Below are positions 8,917-18,210 of a stretch of 64,000 nucleotides of DNA, piece after piece. Numbering within the stretch: position 1 is the stretch's first letter; every line of letters starts with the position of its first letter. The DNA is taken from positions 248,001-312,000 of the forward strand of contig NZ_CP045499.1 of the NCBI RefSeq assembly GCF_015500075.1, written 5' to 3'. Under the pieces are notes generated by a model. That model had not been told where the DNA came from. It did no database searches and saw only the letters and a program-made list of their open reading frames with translations. A program made the position numbers and the translations under genes. This DNA comes from Mesorhizobium sp. INR15. GTDB lineage: Bacteria; Pseudomonadota; Alphaproteobacteria; Rhizobiales; Rhizobiaceae.

Positions 8917-8980
8917 CACACGACAGCGGTGCGTCGATCTTGGCGGCTCGCATAGGCTTCCCACATTTTCAGAGAACGCT

Positions 8981-10015
8981 ATGACAGACCCCAAACTTAC
9001 TACACAAAGCCCGCCTTTGTCTGGCGGCGCAGCTCAAGCGATCTTGCCTACGCAAGACTGGGGCGCCAAGCAACGGATCGATGTCGGACCCTACACGGTG
9101 GCACGCGTCGAATTCAGAAGTGGCGGGGAACAGATTATTGGTAACCTGTTCCAGCCTGCCGGATCGGTCACCGGCCCCAGAGTCGTGATCCTTGGCCCTA
9201 TCGGCACGGTCAAGGAACAAGCTCCGATCCAATATGCCACGCGACTGGCGCGCGCTGGCATCACGACGCTGATCTTTGATCCACGCGGGACGGGGGAAAG
9301 CAGCGGCCAGCCGCGTCGTTGGGAAAGTGGCGTCCGAAAGACGGAAGACCTGCTAGCGGCACTGGACTTTTTGGCGGAGTGGCCGGGCATTGACCCTGCA
9401 AGGCTACATATTCTTGGGGTCTGTCAGGGCGCAAACTGGGCGATTGCAGCGGCGCTGAAGGCAGCACGGCTGCACAGTATTGCCCTTGTAGCGGGTCATT
9501 ATCTGACCCCTGAAGTCTGTCGCATGTATTACGGGAATGACGCGGCGGTCGCAGCAAGAGTAGCAAATGGCCAAGCTGCTGCGGCCGCGTTTGCGGCCGA
9601 CGGTTCAGTGGAGTACGTGCCAATCGTCAACGAAGATGCAAACCAGCAATCACCTAACGTGATCCTGAATTTCGAGGCCGCGCGCCTTTACTATCACCCC
9701 TGGGGGGGCCGGAATATGTTCCTCGGCCATCGCGGCCTTTGGGAAAACCGAATTGCCGCGATGAGCGAGGCAGAACTTTGGACCACTCGGACGGACATTG
9801 CCGTAACCAAGTTGACCACGCCGACCCTCATGGTCCACGCCGATCGCGCAGCTAGCGGGCCGAAAGTGCCGCGCGATCTCTTCGCAGCGATTCCTGCGGT
9901 GCAAAAGCAATTGTTATGGCTCGGAACGCAAACGCAATTCCAGTTCTACGAAGACCCGATCACAATTGATGCCGCGACCAAGTGGGTTTCGGACTATTTT
10001 CTGAAACCCACATGA
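8981..10015 (+). CDS. Alpha/beta hydrolase with cysteine at the nucleophile position
   Basis: 344 aa from ATG 8981 (AGAGAA upstream). The alpha/beta-hydrolase fold is marked by FDPRGTGESSGQP at about 100-111 and the nucleophile elbow LGVCQGANW at about 146-153. The elbow is G-x-C-x-G with Cys148 in place of the usual Ser, as in dienelactone hydrolases. An acid residue is likely near VHADRAASGP. No signal peptide is seen. The stop overlaps the next start (ATGA), so it is translationally coupled to the methyltransferase. The substrate is unknown. Confidence 0.8.
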   Translation: MTDPKLTTQSPPLSGGAAQAILPTQDWGAKQRIDVGPYTVARVEFRSGGEQIIGNLFQPAGSVTGPRVVILGPIGTVKEQAPIQYATRLARAGITTLIFDPRGTGESSGQPRRWESGVRKTEDLLAALDFLAEWPGIDPARLHILGVCQGANWAIAAALKAARLHSIALVAGHYLTPEVCRMYYGNDAAVAARVANGQAAAAAFAADGSVEYVPIVNEDANQQSPNVILNFEAARLYYHPWGGRNMFLGHRGLWENRIAAMSEAELWTTRTDIAVTKLTTPTLMVHADRAASGPKVPRDLFAAIPAVQKQLLWLGTQTQFQFYEDPITIDAATKWVSDYFLKPT

Positions 10016-10569
10016 TCACGGATCCCTTTGCCGCGATCCAAGCGGCCACGCGCACCCACCGCCGCGACCATGCCTGCAAAGCCTATACGTTCGAAGATGG
10101 ACGCGCGCTTACTCACGTGGCTATCGCTTCTGGGGCAAGCCGGATACTGGAGCTTGGGACCGCCCTAGGTTACACAGCCTGCTGCCTTGCTTCGGCGCGC
10201 CCCGACGCGCATGTCGATACGATTGAGGGCGATCCGCTTCACGCGGCACTAGCCCGAGACAACATAGCGGGGGCCGGTATGGCAGGCCGCATAACGGTCC
10301 ATACAGGCGACTTCACGGAGGTTCTCGCACGCCTAAAGCTCGGCTATGGACTGGTATTCTTTGATGGCTATGCCCCAGACAGCCGACTACTGGACGCGCT
10401 CGTCGAAGCAATCTCGCCTGGCGGGACACTGGTATGTGCAAACTTGGGGTTGGCCTCAACTACGCGGAGGCGGCACCTGTTGGCAGTGCTGAACAATCCA
10501 GAACGCTTCAGCTCAGCCCCATCGATCGAGGATGGTAGCACCTTGGTGCGGCGTAAATTTAGCCTCTAA
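10012..10569 (+). CDS. Class I SAM-dependent O-methyltransferase-like protein
   Basis: 185 aa, starting at the ATGA overlap with the hydrolase. Motif I is ILELGTALGYTA at about 45-56; an acidic end of strand 2 follows (VDTIEGDP) and then LVFFDGYAPDSRLLDAL. This matches the small O-methyltransferase family (COMT-like). The tight coupling to the hydrolase suggests that the two act on the same metabolite. Confidence 0.78.
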   Translation: MITDPFAAIQAATRTHRRDHACKAYTFEDGRALTHVAIASGASRILELGTALGYTACCLASARPDAHVDTIEGDPLHAALARDNIAGAGMAGRITVHTGDFTEVLARLKLGYGLVFFDGYAPDSRLLDALVEAISPGGTLVCANLGLASTTRRRHLLAVLNNPERFSSAPSIEDGSTLVRRKFSL

Positions 10570-10716
10570 TAGTCGATGAACTGGAACGATTCAGGATCCG
10601 CGCGGCGATGATTTCAGCGAATGACTTTACATCGACCAAAGCTGGCACGGCTTACGCCGTGGCCTGATTGAACGTGATATGTGCTCGGGTGCACTCTTTA
10701 CCGTGCCGCCGCGAGA

Positions 10717-10863
10717 GTCGAGGCGTTCATCAAACCCGGCGACCTGGTCCTTGACCCATTCTGCGGTTCTGGATTCACGCTGGTGGCGGCCCGAACCGCC
10801 GAACGGCAGTTCCTGGACATCCAGCTTGACCGCTCCCACGTCCTCACCGCCTCAATGCGGGTG
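10717..10863 (+). pseudogene. Adenine/cytosine-N4 DNA methyltransferase fragment
   Basis: About 49 codons encode IKPGDLVLDPFCGSGFTLVA, the SAM-binding FxGxG motif region of plasmid-type N6-adenine/N4-cytosine methyltransferases, then ERQFLDIQLDRSHVLTA. The catalytic DPPY motif and the rest of the gene are not present nearby, so this is a decayed remnant. Confidence 0.6.
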
Positions 10864-10970
10864 TACTCTATGACATCGAGCGGATGACCCCGGCCCCGAT
10901 TTAGCCCCGGCACTGCCAGGACCACTGATATTCTGGTCTAAGAAGGCTGGGACGTCGGAGACCCTGCGGA

Positions 10971-11501
10971 TCACTGCTTCGTCCAGCGCAACAGGCTGAC
11001 GTCATAGCCGAGGGCTCGCGCCCGGTTCTCAAGCGTCTTGCGAGTCTGAGGCGACGGCTTGGCCGCTCGGGCGAGAATCCATAGATAGCGGCCGGACGGT
11101 TCGCCGACGATTGACCAGGCGTAGTCGGGCGCGTGGTCGAGGATCCAGTAATCTCCGTAGAACGGGCCGAAGAACGACACGTTGAGCTTGGCGTTGCCGC
11201 TGCCCGGAACCACTGCGGCCCACCCTGCGGCGGTCATTATTGTGCCGTCCAGGCTTCCCCGGTGACAGGTGTTGACGACCTTGACCATGCCGTCGTCGCC
11301 CAGCGCGTAGTCAGCAGTGACGCCTTCGCAGTTGCGCTCGAAGCCGTTTTCATAGCGTGCCAGTTCGTACCAGCGGCCCACATAGCGGTTCAACTCAACG
11401 CTTTTCGCGGGTTGCGGCACCGAGCGGTTGCCAACCGAGCCCGAGGTACAGGCTGCAAGGGCACCAGCTGCGAGGAGCGGGAGGATCATTTTCAGTTTCA
11501 T
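10971..11501 (-). CDS. blc: Bacterial lipocalin (Blc-like outer-membrane lipoprotein)
   Basis: 176 aa from ATG 11501 (a TTG at 11510 is possible). A lipoprotein signal with lipobox LAAC ends at Cys18. The lipocalin signature follows: RYVGRWYELARYENGFER (GxW motif), then CEGVTADYAL, FFGPFYGDYWILDHAPDYAW and YLWILAR. Such proteins sit in the outer membrane and bind lipids or fatty acids, often under envelope stress. It is a single gene, with no obvious operon partners. Confidence 0.88.
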   Translation of the reverse strand: MKLKMILPLLAAGALAACTSGSVGNRSVPQPAKSVELNRYVGRWYELARYENGFERNCEGVTADYALGDDGMVKVVNTCHRGSLDGTIMTAAGWAAVVPGSGNAKLNVSFFGPFYGDYWILDHAPDYAWSIVGEPSGRYLWILARAAKPSPQTRKTLENRARALGYDVSLLRWTKQ

Positions 11502-11804
11502 GACCGTCAAATATCATACGGACCAGAGCCAGACCAGATTCTCCGCGATGATGGGGGCGATGGATGGGGCTTCTCATCGCGCGACAAGAGACTCAGTTCC
11601 CGAGGCTGCCTGCGCCGCGTTCGTTCTTTATCATTTCGAAACCGCCTTGCTCAAGGCAGGGTTCGATGTCGTCGCTGTCAATGCGGTATGGCAATCATCT
11701 CCCGCGCGACGGCATACCGGCTACCTTCTCGGCGCATCCATGCAGAACGTTCACACAACGTATCCCCTGATTCCGACAAAAAAGATGTCCCATCAAAGTC
11801 TGGG
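11502..11804. other. Intergenic region, nothing recognised
   Basis: This is the upstream region of the minus-strand lipocalin gene and the downstream end of the LysR gene. Frames across it are short and lack similarity. Confidence 0.4.
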
Positions 11805-12677
11805 TCAACGTTTGATCAATTCAGCGAGCAGCGGGTTCGGAAATCGTCGTTTCTGCGTGATGGCGTAAAAGGTCTCGCTGAGATTTGCGATCGGACAGAC
11901 CTCGACCAGTTCGCCGGCCGCCAGCTCGTCGCGCACCACGATTGGAGGCACCAGCGTCAGCCCGTCGCTTTCACGGGCGAGCACGCGCAGCATGGCCATG
12001 TCGTCAACCTCGGCGATAATGATGGGGCGGATGCCGGCGAGTTCGAGCAATCTGTCAAAGCCGAAGCGGATGTCGCTGTCCAGGCTGGGAAGCAGGATCG
12101 GCTCAGTGCGAAGGTCTTCTGGAAAGCGGAAACGGCGGCGCTGCTCGCTCGGACGGCCGACCAGCGCGACCGGTTGTTGGTCGAGCAGATGGCTGCGCAG
12201 GCTCGCCTGAGCGTCTTCCTTCAGCGCGCTGTTGGCCAGCACCACGTCGACCGAATGGGCCTCCAACTGTGCGAGCAGGTCTCGCAGCGTACCAGACCGC
12301 ACTATCAACTCGATGTCCGCGCGGCCAACCAGCGGGCGGAGAAACTCCAGTTGAAAATTTCGCGAGAGCGTCGTCAGCGCGCCAACACGCAACACCTGCC
12401 GGCTGTTGAGGGGGCGGCCCTGCATCGTGCTGACAAGCTCGTCGCCCGCCTGGAACACGGTGTCGGCATAGTCGAGCGCAATCCGGCCCGCCTCGGTGAG
12501 GAGAAGCCGTTTGCCGGCCCGCTCAAAGAGCGGATGACCAAGCTGTTGTTCCAGCTTTGCGAGCTGAACCGAGAGCGCCGACTGAGAAAGGTTCAGCCGC
12601 TCAGAGGCGCGAGTGAGACTGCCTTCATGAGCAATTGCCCAAAAGTAGCGAAGGTGGTGGTAGTTTAAGGCCGCCAT
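11805..12677 (-). CDS. LysR-family regulator, NhaR-like
   Basis: 290 aa. The winged HTH is at residues 4-63 (NYHHLRYFWAIAHEGSLTRA, then LNLSQSALSVQLAKLEQQL), with an effector domain after residue 90. The LNYHHLRYFW start is typical of the NhaR branch. It is divergent from the CbbY-like gene (170 nt between starts) and lies upstream of the dab operon. LysR-type genes often accompany dab or cbb loci, so control of the carbon-uptake operon is a reasonable inference. A NhaR homologue sensing Na+/H+ is the alternative. Confidence 0.85.
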   Translation of the reverse strand: MAALNYHHLRYFWAIAHEGSLTRASERLNLSQSALSVQLAKLEQQLGHPLFERAGKRLLLTEAGRIALDYADTVFQAGDELVSTMQGRPLNSRQVLRVGALTTLSRNFQLEFLRPLVGRADIELIVRSGTLRDLLAQLEAHSVDVVLANSALKEDAQASLRSHLLDQQPVALVGRPSEQRRRFRFPEDLRTEPILLPSLDSDIRFGFDRLLELAGIRPIIIAEVDDMAMLRVLARESDGLTLVPPIVVRDELAAGELVEVCPIANLSETFYAITQKRRFPNPLLAELIKR

Positions 12678-12847
12678 TGCGACACTCTATAAAACAGAAC
12701 GATATGTTGCAATATTGGTAATTTAGTGAATTCCATTAAAATGATAATTCCAGCTGGCAGGTTTTGGGCTTCGGATTTGCACCGTCGGTCCAACGTCTCG
12801 TTCAGCGTAAGTGAAATCAAAGTGGCGCGCGCCATGAGGTGTTCTGC

Positions 12848-13633
12848 ATGAACGGCAAACTTCGTGGTCTCCTGTTGGATTTCGACGGCACGATCGCCGA
12901 AACCGAACGCTTCGGGCAGCGTGCCGCCTACAACCAGGCCTTCGCTGAATTAGGGCTCGACTGGCATTGGGACGAGAGCCTGTATGGCGAACTTCTCGCG
13001 GTGGCTGGCGGCAAGGAGCGCCTACGCTTCTACCTTGAAAGATGCCGACCGGAGCTGCTGGACGATGCCATCGCATCGGGGCTGATCGTCAAGGTCCACC
13101 AAGCGAAGATTCGTCACTTTGCCAAGATTGCGCCGACGATCCCTCTACGGCCGGGAATGTTGCGGCTCGTGCGCGAGGCGCATGCTGCCGGAGTGCTGAT
13201 TGCCATAGCGACCACGGCCTCAAAGCCTGGCGTCGAGGCTCTCTTGAGCCAGGACCCGAAATTGCCCTTTATGATAGACCTGATCGCTGCCAACGAAGCG
13301 GTGGATCGTAAGAAGCCCCACCCTGACGTCTATTTGTGGGCTCTCGAGCGCTTAAGGCTAAGGCCGGCTGATTGCGTGGCCATCGAGGATTCCAATGTAG
13401 GACTGCGTGCGGCGTTAGCCGCCAACTTGCCGACGATCGTCACCTTGAGCGACTATACGATATCGGATGACTTTACCGGGGCAAGTGCTGTGTTGTCAGA
13501 TCTCGGCGAAAGACATGAGCCGGCCCATTCCTTTCAAGGTGCCAGACCAAAGAACGGACTTGTCGATCTAGCCTTTCTGAGAGCGGTTTGCGTTTCCGCG
13601 AATGCGGAAGCTGCCAGCCAGGTTAAGATGTAA
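12848..13633 (+). CDS. CbbY-like HAD phosphatase
   Basis: 261 aa from ATG 12848 with GAGGT upstream. HAD motif I is LLDFDGTIAETE at about 8-19. A helical cap follows. Motif II is IATTAS near residue 120, then RKKPHPDVYLWALERL and the Asp-pair motif AIEDSNVGLRAA. CbbY phosphatases remove misfire products of RuBisCO such as xylulose-1,5-bisphosphate. It lies between the LysR gene and dabB in the same direction as dab, which fits a carbon-fixation context, although no RuBisCO gene lies in the window. Confidence 0.8.
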   Translation: MNGKLRGLLLDFDGTIAETERFGQRAAYNQAFAELGLDWHWDESLYGELLAVAGGKERLRFYLERCRPELLDDAIASGLIVKVHQAKIRHFAKIAPTIPLRPGMLRLVREAHAAGVLIAIATTASKPGVEALLSQDPKLPFMIDLIAANEAVDRKKPHPDVYLWALERLRLRPADCVAIEDSNVGLRAALAANLPTIVTLSDYTISDDFTGASAVLSDLGERHEPAHSFQGARPKNGLVDLAFLRAVCVSANAEAASQVKM

Positions 13634-14020
13634 GAGCATCCGCCACCTACAACAATATCCAGTGAACGCAGTGCGCTTTGGTGTGTATTGCGCCCAAGCG
13701 CCTGCAGCTTCTGTGATGAGCGGCCTGCTCGGGCATTCAGTTGCCCGTGGCGCCGCTTACGCCAACTATGGCGGTCGCACCAAGCCACACTTCCTCTCAG
13801 GTGAAACTGCAGAATCGATGACGACCCGATTCGGCTGGCGACGCCTCATGCCTTTTGGCGTGGTCAATTGGCAGGGCAATAGCAGCAGGCACTTGCAGCA
13901 TGGAGCGAACGTGGTCACTCTTCAAAAGTTTTATAGAAGCGAACGATTAGTTTCAATCTCTGTATTTTATCGAAATTACTTGATGAGGTATCCAGATGGT
14001 CCTTTCATCTGGAGTCGATC
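13634..14020. other. 387-nt leader/promoter region upstream of dabB
   Basis: No convincing gene. The last 100 nt are AT-rich (13930-13985) with a TTTC/GAAA interrupted inverted repeat around 13950-13974 that could be a regulator site. GGAG lies 6-7 nt before the dabB ATG. Confidence 0.4.
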
Positions 14021-15655
14021 ATGTCTGGTTCCCTGCTTTGGCTTCTCGCTCTCGGGCCGCTCATGCTGGCAGGCGTGGGCCTGCCGCCGAGCGCCCTAGC
14101 CAATCGAGCGCCACGTTTGGTGAACGTTTGCGCATTCGCGGCTTGCTTTTCGACACTGGGTCTCGCGGCAGCTGCCGCCATCGGCCTTTTTGTGGTGGGG
14201 CAAATTCACACCGGCACTTTCGGGCTGAGAGGCATCGGTCTTGGTCTCTATTTCGACGCGCTGACGGCGATCATGTTCGTGCTGGTCGCGTTCGTTGGCG
14301 TCATCGTCATTCGCTACAGCCGTAACTATCTCGAAGGCGATCCCAACCAGGGACGGTTCACCAGATGGCTATCCCTCACGCTAGCCGCCGTGCTGATGCT
14401 GATCATCTCGGGCAACCTGTTGCAGTTCGCGATGGCCTGGGTCGCGACGAGCGTAGGGCTCAACAAACTCCTCCTCTTCTACCCTGAGCGTCCATCCGCC
14501 GTTCTGGCAGCGCGCAAAAAATTCCTTGCCGGTCGCCTCGGTGATGTCTGCCTGATCGGCGCGATCGTTCTGCTGTACAAGACTTTCGGCAGCCTCGATT
14601 ATGCAGCCCTGTTCAGCAGAGCTGAAGCTATGCGTGCCACAGGCGTCGTGCCTGGCGCGATCCATGCGGTCGCGGGGCTTCTGGTCGTCACCGCCTTGCT
14701 CAAATCAGCCCAGTTTCCGCTGCACGGTTGGCTGACGGAAGTTATGGAGACACCAACGCCGGTCTCGGCATTGCTCCATGCGGGCGTCATTAACGCCGGC
14801 GGCTTCCTGGTGCTGCGCTTAGCCGGCGTGATCTCGCTGTCGACACCGTCTCTGGAGGTGCTGGTCATCGTCGGCGGCATCACCGCGCTGTTTGGCTCCG
14901 TGGTGATGCTTACGCAGACCAGCATCAAGGTGTCGCTCGCCTATTCGACGATCGCCCAGATGGGTTTCATGATGTTGCAATGCGGGCTCGGGGCATTCTC
15001 GGCCGCATTGCTGCACATCGTCGCCCATTCGCTGTACAAGGCGCACGCCTTCCTGTCGTCGGGCAGCGTCATCGATCTTGCCCGCGCTTCGTGGTCGCCG
15101 AGCCCCGGCGGGGAACCCCATCCCGCGCGGATGGCGATGATCGTTGGCCTGGTTATGGCGGTCACTCTCGTGATCGGCACACTGTTCGGTGCGACGATCA
15201 CCGCCCAGCCGGGTGTGTTCGCGCTCGGCGCGATCGTCATGTTGGGGCTTGCGCATCTCGTCACCCAGTCGCTGGACGAAAGGTTTAGCCTGTATGTCGT
15301 CGGTCGCACTGTGGCACTCGCCGTTATTGTCGCTGGCGCCTATTTTGGCCTTCAGCTCGCCGCCGAGCATCTGCTTGCCGGCGCGTTGCCGCCGGTAAAG
15401 GCGCTGCGCGGGCCCTTTGATCTGGTCATCACGGCGCTCGTCGTTCTGGCTTTCGCCGCCGTCACCATCCTGCAGAGTCTGCTGCCAGGCAAGCCCGGTG
15501 AGCCGCTCTGGCAGGCGCTTTACGTCCACCTGTCCAACGGCCTCTACGTCAACACCCTCGCCAATCGACTGGTGCTGCGCTTCTGGCCCAGCCAGCCGCC
15601 CTTCCGACCCATCGCAGCCACCTCGACCGCCCCTGTCACCGGAGCCAAACCATGA
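14021..15655 (+). CDS. dabB: DabB: NuoL/Mrp-antiporter-like subunit of the inorganic-carbon pump
   Basis: 544 aa, almost entirely transmembrane helices, with the proton-channel family pattern of NuoL/MrpA: YFDALTAIMFVLVAFVGVIV, RYSRNYLEGDPNQGRF, TALLKSAQFPLHGWLTEVM, TPTPVSALLHAGVINAGGFL and HIVAHSLYKAHAFLSSGS. The short NuoL-like protein paired with a DUF2309 protein defines DabB, which couples a cation gradient to the DabA partner in the inner membrane. The stop codon overlaps dabA (ATGA), giving translational coupling. A stand-alone NADH dehydrogenase subunit L is unlikely given this pairing. Confidence 0.92.
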   Translation: MSGSLLWLLALGPLMLAGVGLPPSALANRAPRLVNVCAFAACFSTLGLAAAAAIGLFVVGQIHTGTFGLRGIGLGLYFDALTAIMFVLVAFVGVIVIRYSRNYLEGDPNQGRFTRWLSLTLAAVLMLIISGNLLQFAMAWVATSVGLNKLLLFYPERPSAVLAARKKFLAGRLGDVCLIGAIVLLYKTFGSLDYAALFSRAEAMRATGVVPGAIHAVAGLLVVTALLKSAQFPLHGWLTEVMETPTPVSALLHAGVINAGGFLVLRLAGVISLSTPSLEVLVIVGGITALFGSVVMLTQTSIKVSLAYSTIAQMGFMMLQCGLGAFSAALLHIVAHSLYKAHAFLSSGSVIDLARASWSPSPGGEPHPARMAMIVGLVMAVTLVIGTLFGATITAQPGVFALGAIVMLGLAHLVTQSLDERFSLYVVGRTVALAVIVAGAYFGLQLAAEHLLAGALPPVKALRGPFDLVITALVVLAFAAVTILQSLLPGKPGEPLWQALYVHLSNGLYVNTLANRLVLRFWPSQPPFRPIAATSTAPVTGAKP

Positions 15656-18210
15656 GCATCGCCGTCGCCATCGAAACTGATCCAGACGCCTGTCCCACGG
15701 TGAAGCACACTGCGAACGGCGCTTTATCCCACGCCATCGAAGCCGCGATCACGCGCGCCTGCGGCAAGATCGCGCCACTCTGGCCGCTCAAGCACTTCGT
15801 CGCGGTCAATCCCTTTCTTGGGTTCAGCGACCAGAGTTTTGCGGCCACCACCGCGACGTTGCGCCGTGTCGCCGGCATCGACATGTTGATGCCGCGAGCC
15901 TTCTACCGACAGGCTCTAAGCGATCGCGTGATTGATGATCGCGACCTCGCTGTCGCGGTGAACGCGCTGTCCCCAAACTCCTCCGCAGCGATGGATATTG
16001 AAGAGTTGCGCGCAGCTGCCATGCGCGAGCCCGTAACCGGTCATAGGCCGCGCGCCGTTGTGGCAACCATCGCCGAGGTACTCGATCGGTTGGCCAAAGG
16101 TGATCGGCAGGCGTCGCGAACCGCCTTCATGATCGACGAAATATCCAAATGGTGCGCGGCCTACTTCGACGAGGGCCAGTCGGCCTGGCGCATGCCGTCG
16201 CGCGGGCTGCCGCCCTATGCCGCCTGGCGCGCCACGATGCGCCATGACCGCAATCCCGATACGATGGGGATCAGGGGTTTTCGTTCGGCGGTCGCCGCGA
16301 TGCCCGACGATGCGCGCATGGCGATCGCCGCTGTCGTTAAGGCGCTAGGCATCCCCGATCGCGCCGTCGAGGACTATCTGTACCGCGCTCTGAGCGACAT
16401 CGGTGGATGGGCGGGTTATGTCCGCTACCGCGTCTGGGACAACGCGCTCCATGGGCGCGAAGACGACACGCTGGTCGAGCTTCTGGCGATACGGCTGGTG
16501 TGGGGTTATGCCCTGTTCCTTGAGCGCAGGGATCCCGCCTTCAACGCCGCCTGGGCGCAGGCGATGGTGGATGCTGCCGCCTTGCCGGCGGATGAGCGTC
16601 TCGGCGACGACCCTGAACTGGTGGTCGATCTGATGCTGCAGGAAGCCTATGAGGCGGCCTATCGCCGCCGGCTGATCAAACGCCTCACCGGGCACTTTAC
16701 CGGACACAAGGTCGAAGCAGGTGGCCGCCGCGCGGTGCAGGCGGCGTTTTGCATCGACGTGCGTTCCGAGGTTTTTCGAAGGGCTCTGGAGACTGTGTCG
16801 AGCGATGTCGAGACGATAGGCTTTGCCGGTTTCTTCGGGTTTCCGATCGAATATATCCCGATCGGCCGCTCCACTGGCGGAGCGCAATGCCCGGTCCTGC
16901 TGAAGCCCGCCTTCGTCGTCTGCGAGGAAGTAGCGGGAGCGTCTTACGCGGAGGCTGACAAGGTTCTTGGCCTACGTCTGCTGCGGCGGCGCGCCGCCAA
17001 GGCGTGGAAGGCGTTCAAGCTTTCCGCCGTCTCCTCATTTACCTATGTCGAGACGGCGGGCCTGCTGTTCGTCGGCAAGCTCATCGGCGACAGCGCCGGG
17101 CTGACCCGCATCGTCAGCGACCCCAACACCGACGGCCTTGACCGCAAAGTTATCGGGCGGATCGGACCGCGCTTCGAACCGCGCTTGGTCGATGGCCGTG
17201 AAACCGGCTTTGATGTCGAGCAGCGCATCGCGATGGCGCAAGCGGTGCTGCGGGCGATGTCGCTGACCGAGAACTTCGCTCGGCTGGTCCTCTTGACCGG
17301 TCATGGCAGCACGACGGTCAACAATCCGCATGCCTCGGGCCTTGATTGCGGAGCATGTGGCGGTCACACCGGTGAGGCCAATGCCCGTGTGGCCGCGGCG
17401 ATACTCAATGACGCTCACGTCCGAGAAGGACTGGCCAAGATCGGCATCGATATTCCGCACGACACATGGTTCCTTGGTTGCCTGCACGACACGACCACCG
17501 ACGAGGTCCGCATCTTTGGCGCCGATCAGCTGCAGGCGTCTCACGCGACCGATGTGGCTCGTGTCCGCGAAGAACTGGCGAAGGCGTCGTCGCTCGCGCG
17601 CGCCGAACGGGCTTTGCTGCTGGGCGTCGGCAAGGACGAGAACATCGATAGCGCGGTGAAGGCCCGCAGCCGTGACTGGGCGCAGGTTCGGCCCGAATGG
17701 GGTCTTGCCGGCAACGCCGCTTTCATCGCCGCGCCGCGGGAACGTACACGGGGCCTCGACCTCGGCGGCCGCGCCTTCCTGCATGATTATGACTGGCGCA
17801 AGGATGCCGGCTTCGGCGTCCTCGAGCTGATCATGACGGCGCCGATGGTCGTCGCCAGCTGGATCAACCTGCAATATTATGGTTCGTCGGTGAACAACCG
17901 CGCCTTCGGCAGCGGCAACAAGGTGTTGCACAATGTCGTCAGCCAAATCGGCGTGCTTGAGGGCAATGCCGGCGACCTTAAGGTCGGGCTGCCCTGGCAG
18001 TCCGTCCATGACGGCACGCGGTTCGTACACGAACCGCTGCGGCTCAATGTTATCATCGACGCGCCCGAAGAGGCCTTGAACACCATCATCGCCTCGCAAG
18101 AGGGCGTGCGTCAGCTCGTCGACAATGGCTGGGTCCATCTGTTGCGCCTCGGTGATGATACCAAGATCCGACGCTATCGCGGCAGCCTGCGATGGGAGGA
18201 CGCCGTATGA
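15652..18210 (+). CDS. dabA: DabA: DUF2309 zinc protein of the inorganic-carbon pump
   Basis: 852 aa, typical length. The family N-terminal motif PLKHFVAVNPFLGF is at about 46. The beta-carbonic-anhydrase-like zinc site is intact: Cys367 and Asp369 in AFCIDVRSE, His551 in LLTGHGSTT and Cys566 in LDCGACGG. This mirrors the C/D, H, C arrangement reported for the Halothiobacillus DabA, with the same 15-residue H-to-C spacing. DabA is thought to convert CO2 to bicarbonate vectorially, energised by DabB. Its 3' end overlaps the cysD-like gene by ATGA. Confidence 0.93.
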   Translation: MSIAVAIETDPDACPTVKHTANGALSHAIEAAITRACGKIAPLWPLKHFVAVNPFLGFSDQSFAATTATLRRVAGIDMLMPRAFYRQALSDRVIDDRDLAVAVNALSPNSSAAMDIEELRAAAMREPVTGHRPRAVVATIAEVLDRLAKGDRQASRTAFMIDEISKWCAAYFDEGQSAWRMPSRGLPPYAAWRATMRHDRNPDTMGIRGFRSAVAAMPDDARMAIAAVVKALGIPDRAVEDYLYRALSDIGGWAGYVRYRVWDNALHGREDDTLVELLAIRLVWGYALFLERRDPAFNAAWAQAMVDAAALPADERLGDDPELVVDLMLQEAYEAAYRRRLIKRLTGHFTGHKVEAGGRRAVQAAFCIDVRSEVFRRALETVSSDVETIGFAGFFGFPIEYIPIGRSTGGAQCPVLLKPAFVVCEEVAGASYAEADKVLGLRLLRRRAAKAWKAFKLSAVSSFTYVETAGLLFVGKLIGDSAGLTRIVSDPNTDGLDRKVIGRIGPRFEPRLVDGRETGFDVEQRIAMAQAVLRAMSLTENFARLVLLTGHGSTTVNNPHASGLDCGACGGHTGEANARVAAAILNDAHVREGLAKIGIDIPHDTWFLGCLHDTTTDEVRIFGADQLQASHATDVARVREELAKASSLARAERALLLGVGKDENIDSAVKARSRDWAQVRPEWGLAGNAAFIAAPRERTRGLDLGGRAFLHDYDWRKDAGFGVLELIMTAPMVVASWINLQYYGSSVNNRAFGSGNKVLHNVVSQIGVLEGNAGDLKVGLPWQSVHDGTRFVHEPLRLNVIIDAPEEALNTIIASQEGVRQLVDNGWVHLLRLGDDTKIRRYRGSLRWEDAV

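Noticed and set aside
11133..12668. Long plus-strand open frame antisense to the lipocalin and LysR genes (511 codons)
   Set aside because: It lies opposite two well-supported genes, is low-complexity and His/Gln/Arg rich, and matches no family; it arises from GC-rich codon bias.
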